64,000 bases of DNA from positions 372,001 to 436,000 of the forward strand of contig NZ_JOHS01000001.1 in the NCBI RefSeq assembly GCF_000725625.1. Direction: 5' to 3'. Below the pieces are notes generated by a model, which made no database searches, was not told the origin of the DNA, and saw nothing but the letters and a program-made list of their open reading frames with translations. Source of the DNA: Streptomyces sp. NRRL F-6676 (GTDB lineage Bacteria > Actinomycetota > Actinomycetes > Streptomycetales > Streptomycetaceae). Shown piece by piece: positions 42,621-52,576 of this stretch. Each line of letters opens with the position of its first letter. The first letter of the stretch is position 1. The translations under genes were made by a program, and so were the position numbers.

Positions 42621-42697
42621 GGCGGGGTCGTAGCACAGAGGTAGTGCGCCGCGACATCATCTCGGAGGACGTCGGTTCGAATCCGACCGCCCCGCCC
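42621..42697 (+). tRNA. Degenerate tRNA-like sequence
   Basis: The D arm (GCAC-AGAGGTA-GTGC), variable loop and T arm (GTCGG-TTCGAAT-CCGAC) are canonical. The anticodon arm has a mismatch and its loop ACATCAT has C instead of U at position 33, reading ATC if taken literally. The canonical acceptor has only five of seven pairs; a longer pairing GGCGGGG/CCCCGCC with a bulged T is possible. It is therefore more likely a tRNA pseudogene or att-site remnant than a working tRNA. The 3' side borders a transposase remnant. Confidence 0.45.
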
Positions 42698-42754
42698 CTT
42701 CCATAGCAGCGCCCGCTGACCGCGCCCGTGGCTGGTGACGAGGAGCGCACCGTG

Positions 42755-42975
42755 GAAGTTCATCGCCGTGGCTGTGAGTTGGTGCTGTGGCCGGGCCTTG
42801 GCCAGGCCGTGATACCGGCGCCGTCGCACATCGAAGGCTCGAACTCCCTGAGTCGGCGAACGGCAACCGACACCAACGCCGGCCTGCTCGGCGACCACGC
42901 CGGCTTCCCCCTGCTCGGATACAGCCCGGCGAAGTCTTTGTCCGAGAACAGTTCGCCCAACTCGTCACGGAGGGA
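42755..42975 (-). pseudogene. IS1182-type transposase remnant (internal deletion)
   Basis: Reading leftward, one frame (42975-42865) gives SLRDELGELFSDKDFAGLYPSRGKPAWSP..ALVSV, the start region of IS1182-family transposases. The next frame (42858-42755) gives VRAFDVRRRRYHGLAKARPQHQLTATAMN, resembling their C-terminal end. The ~400 residues expected between them are missing, and the join shifts frame. So only the two ends of the transposase gene remain, beside the tRNA-like sequence. Family assignment is from memory of these motifs. Confidence 0.6.
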
Positions 42976-42982
42976 ATGGGAA

Positions 42983-43023
42983 GGGGCGGCGGGGGCGAGA
43001 AATTTCGCTCGCACCCCCGCCCC
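42983..43023 (-). terminator. Hairpin downstream of rph
   Basis: GGCGGGGGCGAG (42988-42999) pairs imperfectly with CTCGCACCCCCGCC (43008-43021) around AAATTTCG. It lies just past the stop of the leftward rph gene, in terminator position. Confidence 0.55.
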
Positions 43024-43037
43024 GGCACACACCACGG

Positions 43038-45635
43038 TCAGTCAAGGATCTCGACGTATCCGCCGCCCCCGTGGACACGGACCCGCTGTCCGTCGCGGAT
43101 CAGCCGCGTCGCCCCGTCCACCCCCACAACCGCCGGCAACCCGTACTCGCGGGCGATGACCGCGCCATGCGTCATCAACCCGCCCACCTCCGTCACCAAC
43201 GCCGTGATCCCCACGAACAGCGGCGACCAGCTCGGATCCGTGAACGCGGTGACCAGCACGTCACCCGGCTCCAACTCGGCCTCCGCCATGTCGTGGACGA
43301 CCCGGGCCCGCCCCTCGACGGTCCCCGCGGAGACCGGCAGCCCGACGAGGGCGCCCTCCGGCACGCCCGCCCGCCGGTACGCCCCGGCGACCGACTCACC
43401 CTCCGAGGTGAGCACCCGCGGCGGTGTGAGCGCCTGGTACGACCGGAAGTCCTCCCGGCGCCGCCGGACCAACCGCTCGTCCACCGACCCCACGCGCACG
43501 GCCTCGCGGAACTCCTCGAACGTGAGGAAGAAGACGTCCTCACGCCCGGTGATCACCCCGGCCGCCACCAGCCGGTCCGCCTCCGCCAGCAACGCCTGCT
43601 TGTAGACGAAGAGACGGCAGACGATGTCGTACTTCGGGTACTCCCGGTATCCGACGAACGTGCGCACCCGGTCGATCATCGCCTTCGTCTCGGCGGCCTT
43701 GCGCTCCCCGTCCGGCAGGGCCCGCAGCCGCGCCAGCACGTCCCGCTCCTTGCGCAGCGCCTCCTGCCGCCCCTGCTCGAAGCGCCGCTCGGCGGCACCG
43801 GGCGCGAAGTTCCTGACGTGGTCGAGAAGCGCGGGCAGGAGGGCGGTGGGCCGCTCGCGCCACCGCTCCCGCGTGAGGTCGATCTCGCCGACGCAGCGCA
43901 TGCCGTACCGGTCGAGGTAGTCCTCCAGCGCGTCACGCGCCCGCGCCCCGCCCGGGAGGTCCGCCAGCCGGTCCAGGAAGTCGTCGTCCTCGACATCGCG
44001 CAGGAACGCCACCACCTCCGGATACGGACGGACGACGTCCGCCACGTCGAGCAGCGCGAGTCCCATCTCGGAGGTGATGTTGCCGGGGGCGGACAGGATG
44101 AGCGTGTCGGCCGCGTTGCTCTCGCCCAGCCACTCCAGCAGCCGGTCGTTGAGCCACCATGTGGCCTCCATCCCCGCCATGATCACCCGGGCGCTCAGCG
44201 GATCGGTGAGGACCCGCTTCTGCTCCTTGACGGCCTCCAGCAGGAAGTCGAACAGCGCCGTCCCCGTCTTCCCGGCGATGTCGCGGCGCAGGGCGGCGAG
44301 GGACGCCCGGCTGCGCTCGACCAGCCCGGTGACGAGCGCCGGGTCGGTCTCCACCGGAGCGGGCGGGGTGCCGCCGGCCGCCCCTGAGGGAGCCGGGTCC
44401 GGGAGCGCCGGGACGAAACCGTCGCGCTCCAGGACGGTTTCCAGCGCGTCCCTGGTCAGCGGATCGGATCTGCCCACCATGTCCAGGAAGGCGGTCCGGC
44501 TCGCGGGCGAGGCCAGGCGCGCGGTGGCGTCGACGAACAGCCGCCCGCCGGCCTCGAGCATCCGCGGCATGGCCGTCAGCTGCCACACGGACAGCCCCAG
44601 GGGCTTCATGGCGTCGGTCATCATCTGCTGGTGGCCGACCGAGAGGTAGACGTGGTTCTCCTCGTCGCCGCTCTCCGGGAGGGGGAACAGCGTCGTGATC
44701 GGCCGGCTCTGCACGATCCGGAAGCCGCCGTCCGCCAGACACCACTCGATGTCCTGCGGACGGCCGAAGTGCGCCTCGATCCGCCGCCCGAGCCGCACGA
44801 GTTCCGTCACCTGTGCGTCCGTCAGCGCCGGCTGCTTCTGCCGCTCCGGCTCGATCTCCACCGTCCGCGTACCCCCGCCCGGCACGGCGCGGACGGCCCG
44901 CTGTTTGGCGCCGATCGACCGGGCGACGACCTCGCCGTGCCGCACCGTGAACACGTCCGGGTTCACCAGGCCGGACACCAGGGCCTCACCGAGTCCGAAA
45001 CCGGCGTCCACGGTGGCGACCGTACGGTTGCCGGTGACCGGGTCGGCCGTGAACAGGACGCCGGCCGCCTCGGGGACGACCATCTTCTGCACGACCACGG
45101 CCATGCGGACCGCCCGGTCGTCGATGCCGTGCTGCCGGCGGTAGGCCACGGCCCGCTCGGTGAACAGCGAGGCCCAGCACCGGCCGACGTGCCGCAGGAC
45201 CTCCGCGGGCCCCAGGACGTTGAGGTACGTGTCCTGCTGGCCGGCGAACGAGGCCGTCGGCAGGTCCTCCGCGGTCGCGCTGGACCGCACGGCATAGGCG
45301 GCCCGCTCGCCGGTCCGCGCGAGCGCACCGGTGACCGCCGCGGCGACCTCGTCCGGCAGGGGCGTCTCCTCGATCGCCCGGCGGACCTCCGCGCCGAGCG
45401 TCCGGAGTGCCTCCCGGTCGTCCGGATCGGCGCGCGACAGCCGCTCGATCCCGTCCACGACCGTCGAAGACCCCTCCACCGCCCGCCGGAAGGCCTCGGT
45501 CGTCACACAGAAGCCCTCCGGCACGCGGACGCCCTCGACCCGGGACAGCTCGCCCAGGTGCGCGCCCTTGCCGCCCACGACCGCGACGTGTTGCCCGTCG
45601 ACCTCCGCCAGATCCCACACGTACCGCTCGATCAC
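43038..45635 (-). CDS. rph: Rifamycin phosphotransferase
   Basis: 865 residues of the PEP-synthase-like rifamycin phosphotransferase family. N-terminal ATP-grasp domain (GGKGAHLGEL...FCVTTEAFRRAV...YAVRSSATAEDLPTASFAGQQDTYLNV, then QKMVVPEAAGVLFTADPVTGNR); central rifamycin-binding domain (~residues 325-730); C-terminal swivelling His domain with catalytic His823 in LMTHGAVIAREYGLPAVVG. It transfers the beta-phosphate of ATP to rifamycin, giving resistance. GTG 45635 has GGAG eight bases upstream and yields the family N-terminus IERYVWDLAEVDGQ. The rifamycin-associated element upstream supports the rph assignment over PEP synthase or pyruvate phosphate dikinase. Confidence 0.92.
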   Translation of the reverse strand: MIERYVWDLAEVDGQHVAVVGGKGAHLGELSRVEGVRVPEGFCVTTEAFRRAVEGSSTVVDGIERLSRADPDDREALRTLGAEVRRAIEETPLPDEVAAAVTGALARTGERAAYAVRSSATAEDLPTASFAGQQDTYLNVLGPAEVLRHVGRCWASLFTERAVAYRRQHGIDDRAVRMAVVVQKMVVPEAAGVLFTADPVTGNRTVATVDAGFGLGEALVSGLVNPDVFTVRHGEVVARSIGAKQRAVRAVPGGGTRTVEIEPERQKQPALTDAQVTELVRLGRRIEAHFGRPQDIEWCLADGGFRIVQSRPITTLFPLPESGDEENHVYLSVGHQQMMTDAMKPLGLSVWQLTAMPRMLEAGGRLFVDATARLASPASRTAFLDMVGRSDPLTRDALETVLERDGFVPALPDPAPSGAAGGTPPAPVETDPALVTGLVERSRASLAALRRDIAGKTGTALFDFLLEAVKEQKRVLTDPLSARVIMAGMEATWWLNDRLLEWLGESNAADTLILSAPGNITSEMGLALLDVADVVRPYPEVVAFLRDVEDDDFLDRLADLPGGARARDALEDYLDRYGMRCVGEIDLTRERWRERPTALLPALLDHVRNFAPGAAERRFEQGRQEALRKERDVLARLRALPDGERKAAETKAMIDRVRTFVGYREYPKYDIVCRLFVYKQALLAEADRLVAAGVITGREDVFFLTFEEFREAVRVGSVDERLVRRRREDFRSYQALTPPRVLTSEGESVAGAYRRAGVPEGALVGLPVSAGTVEGRARVVHDMAEAELEPGDVLVTAFTDPSWSPLFVGITALVTEVGGLMTHGAVIAREYGLPAVVGVDGATRLIRDGQRVRVHGGGGYVEILD

Positions 45636-45692
45636 CGCGACAGCTCCGTTTCCGCAGGTAGTGGCCTCGGCCGCAGATTCTGCGGCACGACC

Positions 45693-45712
45693 GGGGCCTT
45701 GCCGCAAGCCCC
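45693..45712 (-). promoter_or_regulatory. Rifamycin-associated element (RAE)
   Basis: On the rph strand the sequence reads GGGGCTTGCGGCAAGGCCCC, the inverted repeat known as the RAE found before rifamycin-inactivation genes in actinomycetes. It begins eight bases downstream of a -10 candidate TATAGC (45725-45720) and ends 58 bases before the rph start. Confidence 0.9.
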
Positions 45713-45735
45713 CCGGTGCGCTATACCTTGAGACA

Positions 45736-45759
45736 GGCGAGGAGAGCGAACTCCTCGCC
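45736..45759. repeat. Perfect 9-bp hairpin upstream of the rph promoter
   Basis: GGCGAGGAG (45736-45744) and CTCCTCGCC (45751-45759) flank AGCGAA. On the rph strand it precedes the -10 candidate and overlaps the -35 position; it could be an operator or stop readthrough. The remaining 45760-46106 region shows no further gene or clear site. Confidence 0.5.
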
Positions 45760-46106
45760 TTCGTCGTGCGGGGCCGGGCTCACGGCTCGAGTTGCCCCCG
45801 GGCGCGTCGCCGGCCGTTTCCGCGCAGACGCCAATGACGATGATCCTCACGGTCCGCACGTCTCTCCTGCGGAAGTCGACGGTCGGGGCGCCCAAGCGGC
45901 CGTCCGAACGGATGAATCCGGTGCATGGGAGCGCGGCTTGGGGGCGGCGTGCCTCCAGCGACGGTCCGTACCTCCCGGGTTCCCGGCCGCCGGTGTGCCG
46001 GAATAGGGCACCACGGCACACGCCGCGGCACAAGCCACGCCGCACGACGTGGCACCCGCCGTGGCGCAAGGCGCCGTGCCCCCCCCAGCAGTGAGGACGT
46101 ACCACC

Positions 46107-49100
46107 GTGCACGCACCATCCGGCATCGAGTCGCCCGGAGCGGCCCAGGACGAGCCGATCGCGGTCGTGGGAGCCGCCTGCCGGTTCCCCGGCGAAGTCC
46201 GTTCGCTCACCTCGTTGTGGCGGCTGCTCATGGCCCGCCGGGAGACGGTGCGGGAGGTGCCCGCCGAGCGCTGGGCGCAGGCCGAACTGGCCGGGCTGCC
46301 CGCCCCGGTGGCGTCCCGGCTGCGCCGGGGGTGCTTCCTGGACGACGACGTGTACGCCTACGAACCGGAGTTCTTCGGGATCAACGCCCAGGAGGCCCCC
46401 TGGGTGGACCCCGAGCACCGGCTGCTGTCGGAGGTCGCCTGGGAGGCCATCGAGCACGCCGGGATCCCGACCCAGCGGCTGTCCGGCACGCCGACGGGCA
46501 CGTTCTTCGGGATCTACCAGAAGGACTACATGCTGCGCGTGCAGCGGCCGTTGGAGGAGGTGAACGCCTACGCGATGTACACCGGCTTCGACAGCATCGG
46601 ACCCGGCCGCGTCGGCTTCATGCTCGATCTGCGCGGGCCCCAGGTCGTGGTCGAGAGCGCCTGCGCCTCCGGCCTCGTCGCCGTGCACTCCGCCTGCCAG
46701 AGCCTGCGGACCGGCGAGTCCGACCTCGCCCTGGCCGGTGCCGCCATGCTCACCCTGGGCCCGGAGGGCGTCATCGCCCCCGCGCTGTGGGGCGTGTTCT
46801 CGCCCACCGGCCGCTGCCACGCCTTCGACGCCGCCGCCGACGGCTATGTACGCGGCGAGGGCTGCGGCGTGGTCGTCCTCAAGCGCCTCTCGGACGCCAC
46901 CCGGGCGGGGGACCGGATCCTCGCCGTACTGCGCGGCACGGCCGTCAATCAGAACGGCCGCGGCACCCGGCTCAGTGCACCCTCCGAGCCGGCCCAGATC
47001 GACCTCTACCGCCTCGCGCTGGAGCGGGCCGGGGCCGACGCCGGCGACATCGGCATGATCGAGGGGCACGGGCCGGGCACGGCGGTGGGCGACCCCATCG
47101 AGTTCGCCGCGGTGGCCGCCGTCTACGGCAAGGGCCGCGACCGGTGCGCGCTCGGCTCGGTGAAGACCAACATCGGCCACACCGAACCCGTCTCGGGTGT
47201 GGCGGGCCTGCTCAAGGCCATCGCGGCCCTGCGCCACGGCATGGTCCCGGCCAGCCTGCACTTCCGCGAGTGGAACCCGCAGATCGACGCCGACGGCACC
47301 CGCCTGTTCGTCCCCACCGACACCACCGAATGGCCCGTGCGCGAGGGCACCCGGCTGGCCGCCGTGTCCTCCTTCGGCATCAGCGGCACCAACGTCCACG
47401 TCGTACTGGAGCAGCCGCCCACCGCCCCGCCCGCCCGGCACGCGAGCCGGCCGGCCCCGTCCGGCGGGCCCGCGACGACCCGTACGGACGACGGCGGGGC
47501 GCCGCGCCTGTTCCCGCTCTCCGCCGGAACTCCCGTCGCCCTGCGCTCGGTCGCCGACCGGCTGGCCGCCTGGCTGCGGGGCGAGGGGGCGCCCGTGCCG
47601 CTCGACGACGTCGCCCACACCCTGGCCGTACGCCGCTCACCCGCGCGGGAGAGGGCCGTCGTGGTCGCCGCCGACCGGACCGAACTCGTGGCACGGCTGC
47701 GGGAGCTGGCCTCCGGCGCCGCCCCCGCCCCCGGAACGGCGACCGGCCGTGCGGTACCGGACGCCGGGCAGGGCGTGGTCTGGGTGTTCTCGGGGCACGG
47801 CTCGCAGTGGGCGGGCATGTGCCGCGAACTGCTCGACCGCGAGCCGGAGTTCACCCGGGTCATCGACACGCTCGAACCCCTGGTCGCCGGGGAGTCCGGC
47901 TTCTCCCTGCGTGAGACCCTGCGCCGGCCCGACGTGGTCACCGGCTTCGACCGCGTCCAGCCGGTCATCTTCGCCGTCCAGCTGGGCCTGGCCGCGATGT
48001 GGCGCTCCCACGGCGTCGCACCGGCGGCCGTGATCGGCCACTCCATGGGAGAGGTCGCCGCCGCGGTAGCCGCGGGCGCGCTGAGCGTCGAGGACGGGGT
48101 ACGGGTCATCTGCCGCCGCTCGCGCCTCATCCTGCGCACCGCGGGACAGGGGCTGATGGCCTCCGTCGCCCTGGGACGCGACGAGGTCGAACGGCTCCTG
48201 GCCGAGCAGGACGTGCAGGGCGTGAGCGTCGCCGTCGTCGCCTCGCCCGAGAACACCGTCGTCGGCGGCGACGCCGACCGCATCCGCCGCCTCGCCCGGG
48301 ACTGGGAGGCGGCGGACATCGGCATCCGCGTCGTCGAGGTCGACGTCGCCTCGCACACCGCCCACATGGACCGCATCCTGCCCGACCTCGCCGACGCGCT
48401 CGCCGGCGTCACCGGCCGCACCCCGGACACCGTCTTCTACAGCACCGTCACCGACGACCCACGCGCCCACGCCGCCTTCGACGCCGCCTACTGGTCGGAC
48501 AACCTCCGCCGCGAGGTGCGCTTCGCCGACGCCGTACGCGCCGCCGCCGAGGACGGCCACCGGCTCTTCGTCGAACTCGGCCCGCACCCCGTCCTCGTCC
48601 ACCCCGTGCAGGCCACGCTCACCGCGCACGGCCACACCGCCACCGCGGTGGTGCCCTCCCTGCTGCGCGACACCGACGACGTACTCGCCTTCCACACCCA
48701 CGTGGCGGCCCTGCACTGCGCCGGCCACCCGCTGGACTGGGCCGAGCGCTACGGCACCGGCGTTCTGGCCGACGTCCCGACGACCACCTGGGAGCGCACC
48801 CGGTACGTCGTCGACCCCTCCCCGCTGCGGCAGCCGACCGGCACCCGGTCCGGCCCCGCCGCGCACCCCCTCACCGGGCCGCACACCGCCGACCCCGACG
48901 GCGCGGGCCGGCACCTCTGGCAGACCCGCGTCACCCCCACCACGCTGCCGTGGCTGGGCGCGCACCGCGTCGACGACGTCGTCGTGATCCCCGGCGCCGC
49001 ACTGTGCGAGATGGCCCTCGCCGCCGCGGGCGACCTGTACGGCGGCGAGGCGCGGGGCCTGCGCGTCACCGGCGTCGATCTGCGACGGCTGCTGCTCCCG

Positions 49101-52100
49101 GCGGCCGACGGCACCACCGTGACCGCCACCGCCGAGACGGCCGGTCCGGACACCGCGCACTGGCGGGTCGTCAGCACGGGCGCCGACGGCACGACCGTCG
49201 AGCACGCCTCGGCGTCCCTGCACCCCCTGCCCGAGGACGCCCCGGAACCCTGCCGCCCCGACGAGCTGTCGGCGCGCTTCCCGCACCCCGTGGACGCGGC
49301 GGACGTCTACCGGCAGATGCGCGAGGAGCGCGGCGTGCACCACGACACCGCGTTCCGCGGCCTGATGGCCCTGTCCACGGACGGAGCACCGGCGGACCGC
49401 GCGGGCGCCCGCCTCCTCGCCCGGGTGCGCGTGCCCGACGGGGGCCGGGCCGGCGCCCAGTCGCTGCACTGCCACCCCGTCGCGCTGGACACCTGCCTCC
49501 AGGCCGTCGCGGGCGCCGTCCTGCGCACCGGCTCCGTGCCCGCCGGAGGCATCCTGCCCCGGCGCATCGAGGAGCTGCGGCTGTACGGGACGGTGCCGCT
49601 CGACGGGTACTGCCTGGTCACCCTCACGCGCGTCGCGGCCGACCGCTGCACGGCGGACTTCCGGCTGTGGGCCGACGACGGGACCCTCGCCGCGGAGGCC
49701 ACCGGTGTCGAGTTCCGTCACATGCCCGCCGAGAGCGCCGAGGAACGCTTCGCCGGCCGGCTGCTGCGGGCGGTCTGGGAACCCGCCGAACGGCCGGAGC
49801 CGGGCACGGAGCCCGGTGCCTGGACCCTCCTGGCCGAGCCCGGCCGTGAGGCCTACGCCGCCGGGCTGCGCGTCGCGCTGGAGGAGCGGGGCGCCACGGT
49901 GGACGTACGCCCGCTGCCCCCGGCCGGTGGTGCCCTGCCGACGGTGGCCGACGGGCCCGCACCGCGCGGGGTGGTGTACCTGCCGGGGACCGGCAGTCCG
50001 GATGAAGCGTCCCCCGAGCGGTCGGCGCGCGAACGCACCGCCCGCCTCGTGGCGACGGCCCGCGCACTCGCGCAGGCCCCCGGCGCCACCGCACCGCGCC
50101 TGTGGACGCTCACCACCTCCGCCCAGTACGTCGCTCCCGGGGACCGCCCGGACCTCGCACAGGCCGGACTGCGCGGACTCGTACGGGTCCTGAGCTACGA
50201 GCACGCCGAACTGCGCCCCGGCATCCTGGACATCGACGACGGGACCCCGGTGACGGAGGTGGCCGCGGAACTCCTCGGCTGCCCCGACGAGCAGGACGAG
50301 ATCGCCCACCGCGACGGCACCCGCCACCTCGCCCGGCTGCGCAACACCCCGCTGGCCGACGGCGAGCGCCGCCGCGCCGTGGTCGACCACGCACACGACC
50401 GGGTCGCCCTGCACCTCGCACGCCCGGGCGACCTGGACTCCTTCGAGTTCACCGCCCGGCCCCGCCGCCGCCCCGGACCGGGCGAGGTGGAGATCCGGCT
50501 CGACGCCACCAGCGTCAACTTCATCAACGTCCTCCAGGCCATGGGCGTCTACCAGACCTTCGACGCGGGCGACGACGGGACGGACCTCAGCGCGTTCGAC
50601 GGCGCCGGCGTCGTCACCGCCGTCGGCGACGGCGTGCGGGAGGTGCGCGTGGGCGACCGGATGGCCGCCATGTTCCTGGACGAGGACCCGTCCGCCCTCA
50701 TGTCCTCCTTCGCCACCGTCCGCGCCGACTGCCTGCTGCCCGTACCGGACACGATGAGCACCCCGGACGCCGCCGCGCTGCCGTGCGCCTACCTCACCGC
50801 CTGGTACTCCCTGCGGCACCTCGCACGGCTCCGCCCGGGCGAGAAGGTGCTCCTCCACTCGGCGAGCGGCGGCACGGGGCTGGCCGCGCTCAACCTCGCG
50901 CACGCGTGCGGCGCGGAGGTCTGGGCCACCGCGGGCAGCGAGGCCAAGCGGGACTGTCTGCGCGGCCTGGGCGTCGCCCACGTCATGGACTCCCGCACCC
51001 TGGACTTCGCCGACGAGGTGCGCGAGCGGACCGGGGGCCGCGGCGTCGACGTCGTCCTCAACTCCCTCACCGGCCCCGCCCAGTCCGCGAGCCTCGGCCT
51101 GCTGGCCCACCGCGGCCGCTTCGTCGAGCTCGGCAAGCGCGACATCTACGCCAACACCCGCCTCGGCCTGCTGCCGTTCCGGCACAATGTCACCTTCGCC
51201 GGGGTCGACGTGCTGATGATGATGCGGAAGGACCCCGAGCTGCTCGCCGAGGGGTACCGCGAACTCGGCGGCATGCTCGCGGACGGCACGCTGCCGCCAC
51301 TGCCGGTCACCGCGCATCCCGTCGCCGAGGCGTCGTCGGCGTTCCACACCATGGCCTCGGCCCGGCACACCGGCAAACTCGTCCTCACCTGGCCCACCGA
51401 GGGCACCGGCACCCTGCCCGTGCGCCCCGAGGACGCACGCGTGGTCCGCCCCGACGGGAGCTACCTGGTGACCGGCGGGCTCGGCGGGCTGGGGCTCCTG
51501 GTCGCCCGGTGGCTGGCCGAGCGCGGCGCCGGCGCCGTGGTGCTCACCTCCCGCAGCGCTCCGGGCGCGGCCACGCGCACCGAACTCGACGCGTTGACAC
51601 GGGAGTTCGGCACCCGCGTCGAGGTCGTGCGCGGGGACCTCGCCGAACCGGGCGTCGCCGACACCCTCGTCCGGGCCGCCGACGGTACCGGACATCCGCT
51701 GCGCGGTGTCGTGCACGCGGCGGCGGTCGTCGAGGACGCCACCGTCGCCACCCTCTCCGCCGCCCTCCTGGAGAAGGTGTGGCGGCCCAAGGCGACCGGA
51801 GCCCGGCTGCTCCACCGGGCCACCGTCGGCCAGGAGCTGGACTGGTGGGTCACCTTCTCCTCCGCCGCCTCCCTCCTGGGCAACCCCGGACAGGGCGCCT
51901 ACGCGGCCGCCAACGCCTGGCTCGACGAGTTCACCTCCTGGCGCCGGGCCCAGGGCCTGCCCGCCACCTGCGTCAACTGGGGGCCGTGGGCGGAGGTCGG
52001 CCGCGGCACCGGGATGGCCGACCGCGGCTACGCGATGATCACGCCCGAGGAGGGCATCGCCGCGTTGGAACGGCTCCTCGCCCACGACCGCGCCCGCACC

Positions 52101-52538
52101 GCCTACACGCCGGTCGACCTGGCGCGGTGGCTGGAGTCCTTCCCCGCCACCGGCCGCACCGCCTTCTTCGCCGAACTCGCCACCACGGGAGCGGGCACGG
52201 ACGCCGACACCGGCGGGGCCCTCCTCGCGGAACTGCGGGCGGCGGACGGTCCGCGGCAGCGGGAGGAGCTGCTGCGGGAACGGGTCGTCGAGCACGTCGC
52301 CGCCGTACTGCGGCTGCCGGCCGACCGGTTCGACGCCCACACCTCCCTCGTCACCCTCGGACTGGACTCGCTCATGGCGATCGCCCTGCGCAACCGCCTC
52401 CAGCGCGAACTGGGCCTGGACATCCCCACCACGGTGATGTGGACCCACCCCACGCCCCACGCCCTCACCCGCTACCTCCTCGCCCGGCTGCACCCCGAGG
52501 AGGAGCAGGCCGGCACGGAGCCCACCGCCACCGCCTGA
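46107..52538 (+). CDS. Single-module reducing type I polyketide synthase
   Basis: 2,143 residues in the order KS-AT-DH-ER-KR-ACP. KS (~17-432): Cys186 in [20 protein letters not shown] (~550-860): Ser646 in GHSMGE and the specificity motif V747-A-S-H, of the YASH/VASH kind linked to methylmalonyl-CoA. DH (~930-1180): His953 and Asp1128 present, but the usual Gly of HxxxGxxxxP is Asp957. ER (~1440-1765): [19 protein letters not shown] (~1783-1970): [12 protein letters not shown] (~2050-2125): Ser2088 in LGLDSLMA. No loading or thioesterase domain, so it probably acts iteratively and needs another release step. GTG 46107 has GAGGA upstream. It is followed 38 bases later by a flavoenzyme gene. 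Confidence 0.9.
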   Translation: MHAPSGIESPGAAQDEPIAVVGAACRFPGEVRSLTSLWRLLMARRETVREVPAERWAQAELAGLPAPVASRLRRGCFLDDDVYAYEPEFFGINAQEAPWVDPEHRLLSEVAWEAIEHAGIPTQRLSGTPTGTFFGIYQKDYMLRVQRPLEEVNAYAMYTGFDSIGPGRVGFMLDLRGPQVVVESACASGLVAVHSACQSLRTGESDLALAGAAMLTLGPEGVIAPALWGVFSPTGRCHAFDAAADGYVRGEGCGVVVLKRLSDATRAGDRILAVLRGTAVNQNGRGTRLSAPSEPAQIDLYRLALERAGADAGDIGMIEGHGPGTAVGDPIEFAAVAAVYGKGRDRCALGSVKTNIGHTEPVSGVAGLLKAIAALRHGMVPASLHFREWNPQIDADGTRLFVPTDTTEWPVREGTRLAAVSSFGISGTNVHVVLEQPPTAPPARHASRPAPSGGPATTRTDDGGAPRLFPLSAGTPVALRSVADRLAAWLRGEGAPVPLDDVAHTLAVRRSPARERAVVVAADRTELVARLRELASGAAPAPGTATGRAVPDAGQGVVWVFSGHGSQWAGMCRELLDREPEFTRVIDTLEPLVAGESGFSLRETLRRPDVVTGFDRVQPVIFAVQLGLAAMWRSHGVAPAAVIGHSMGEVAAAVAAGALSVEDGVRVICRRSRLILRTAGQGLMASVALGRDEVERLLAEQDVQGVSVAVVASPENTVVGGDADRIRRLARDWEAADIGIRVVEVDVASHTAHMDRILPDLADALAGVTGRTPDTVFYSTVTDDPRAHAAFDAAYWSDNLRREVRFADAVRAAAEDGHRLFVELGPHPVLVHPVQATLTAHGHTATAVVPSLLRDTDDVLAFHTHVAALHCAGHPLDWAERYGTGVLADVPTTTWERTRYVVDPSPLRQPTGTRSGPAAHPLTGPHTADPDGAGRHLWQTRVTPTTLPWLGAHRVDDVVVIPGAALCEMALAAAGDLYGGEARGLRVTGVDLRRLLLPAADGTTVTATAETAGPDTAHWRVVSTGADGTTVEHASASLHPLPEDAPEPCRPDELSARFPHPVDAADVYRQMREERGVHHDTAFRGLMALSTDGAPADRAGARLLARVRVPDGGRAGAQSLHCHPVALDTCLQAVAGAVLRTGSVPAGGILPRRIEELRLYGTVPLDGYCLVTLTRVAADRCTADFRLWADDGTLAAEATGVEFRHMPAESAEERFAGRLLRAVWEPAERPEPGTEPGAWTLLAEPGREAYAAGLRVALEERGATVDVRPLPPAGGALPTVADGPAPRGVVYLPGTGSPDEASPERSARERTARLVATARALAQAPGATAPRLWTLTTSAQYVAPGDRPDLAQAGLRGLVRVLSYEHAELRPGILDIDDGTPVTEVAAELLGCPDEQDEIAHRDGTRHLARLRNTPLADGERRRAVVDHAHDRVALHLARPGDLDSFEFTARPRRRPGPGEVEIRLDATSVNFINVLQAMGVYQTFDAGDDGTDLSAFDGAGVVTAVGDGVREVRVGDRMAAMFLDEDPSALMSSFATVRADCLLPVPDTMSTPDAAALPCAYLTAWYSLRHLARLRPGEKVLLHSASGGTGLAALNLAHACGAEVWATAGSEAKRDCLRGLGVAHVMDSRTLDFADEVRERTGGRGVDVVLNSLTGPAQSASLGLLAHRGRFVELGKRDIYANTRLGLLPFRHNVTFAGVDVLMMMRKDPELLAEGYRELGGMLADGTLPPLPVTAHPVAEASSAFHTMASARHTGKLVLTWPTEGTGTLPVRPEDARVVRPDGSYLVTGGLGGLGLLVARWLAERGAGAVVLTSRSAPGAATRTELDALTREFGTRVEVVRGDLAEPGVADTLVRAADGTGHPLRGVVHAAAVVEDATVATLSAALLEKVWRPKATGARLLHRATVGQELDWWVTFSSAASLLGNPGQGAYAAANAWLDEFTSWRRAQGLPATCVNWGPWAEVGRGTGMADRGYAMITPEEGIAALERLLAHDRARTAYTPVDLARWLESFPATGRTAFFAELATTGAGTDADTGGALLAELRAADGPRQREELLRERVVEHVAAVLRLPADRFDAHTSLVTLGLDSLMAIALRNRLQRELGLDIPTTVMWTHPTPHALTRYLLARLHPEEEQAGTEPTATA

Positions 52539-52576
52539 TCCACCCCCTTCCGACCGCCAGTCAGGTGACCCCTCGC

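Noticed and set aside
42760..43035. Functional small gene on the minus strand
   Set aside because: Similarity is limited to the start region of IS1182-type transposases and the frame then drifts, so it is a remnant.
43038..45635. Phosphoenolpyruvate synthase or pyruvate phosphate dikinase
   Set aside because: Domain order (ATP-grasp, rifamycin domain, terminal His domain), length and the upstream RAE fit rifamycin phosphotransferase better.
47637..52493. 1,618-codon open frame on the minus strand
   Set aside because: It lies opposite the polyketide synthase, whose domains are complete; the antisense translation is low-complexity and unrelated to any family.
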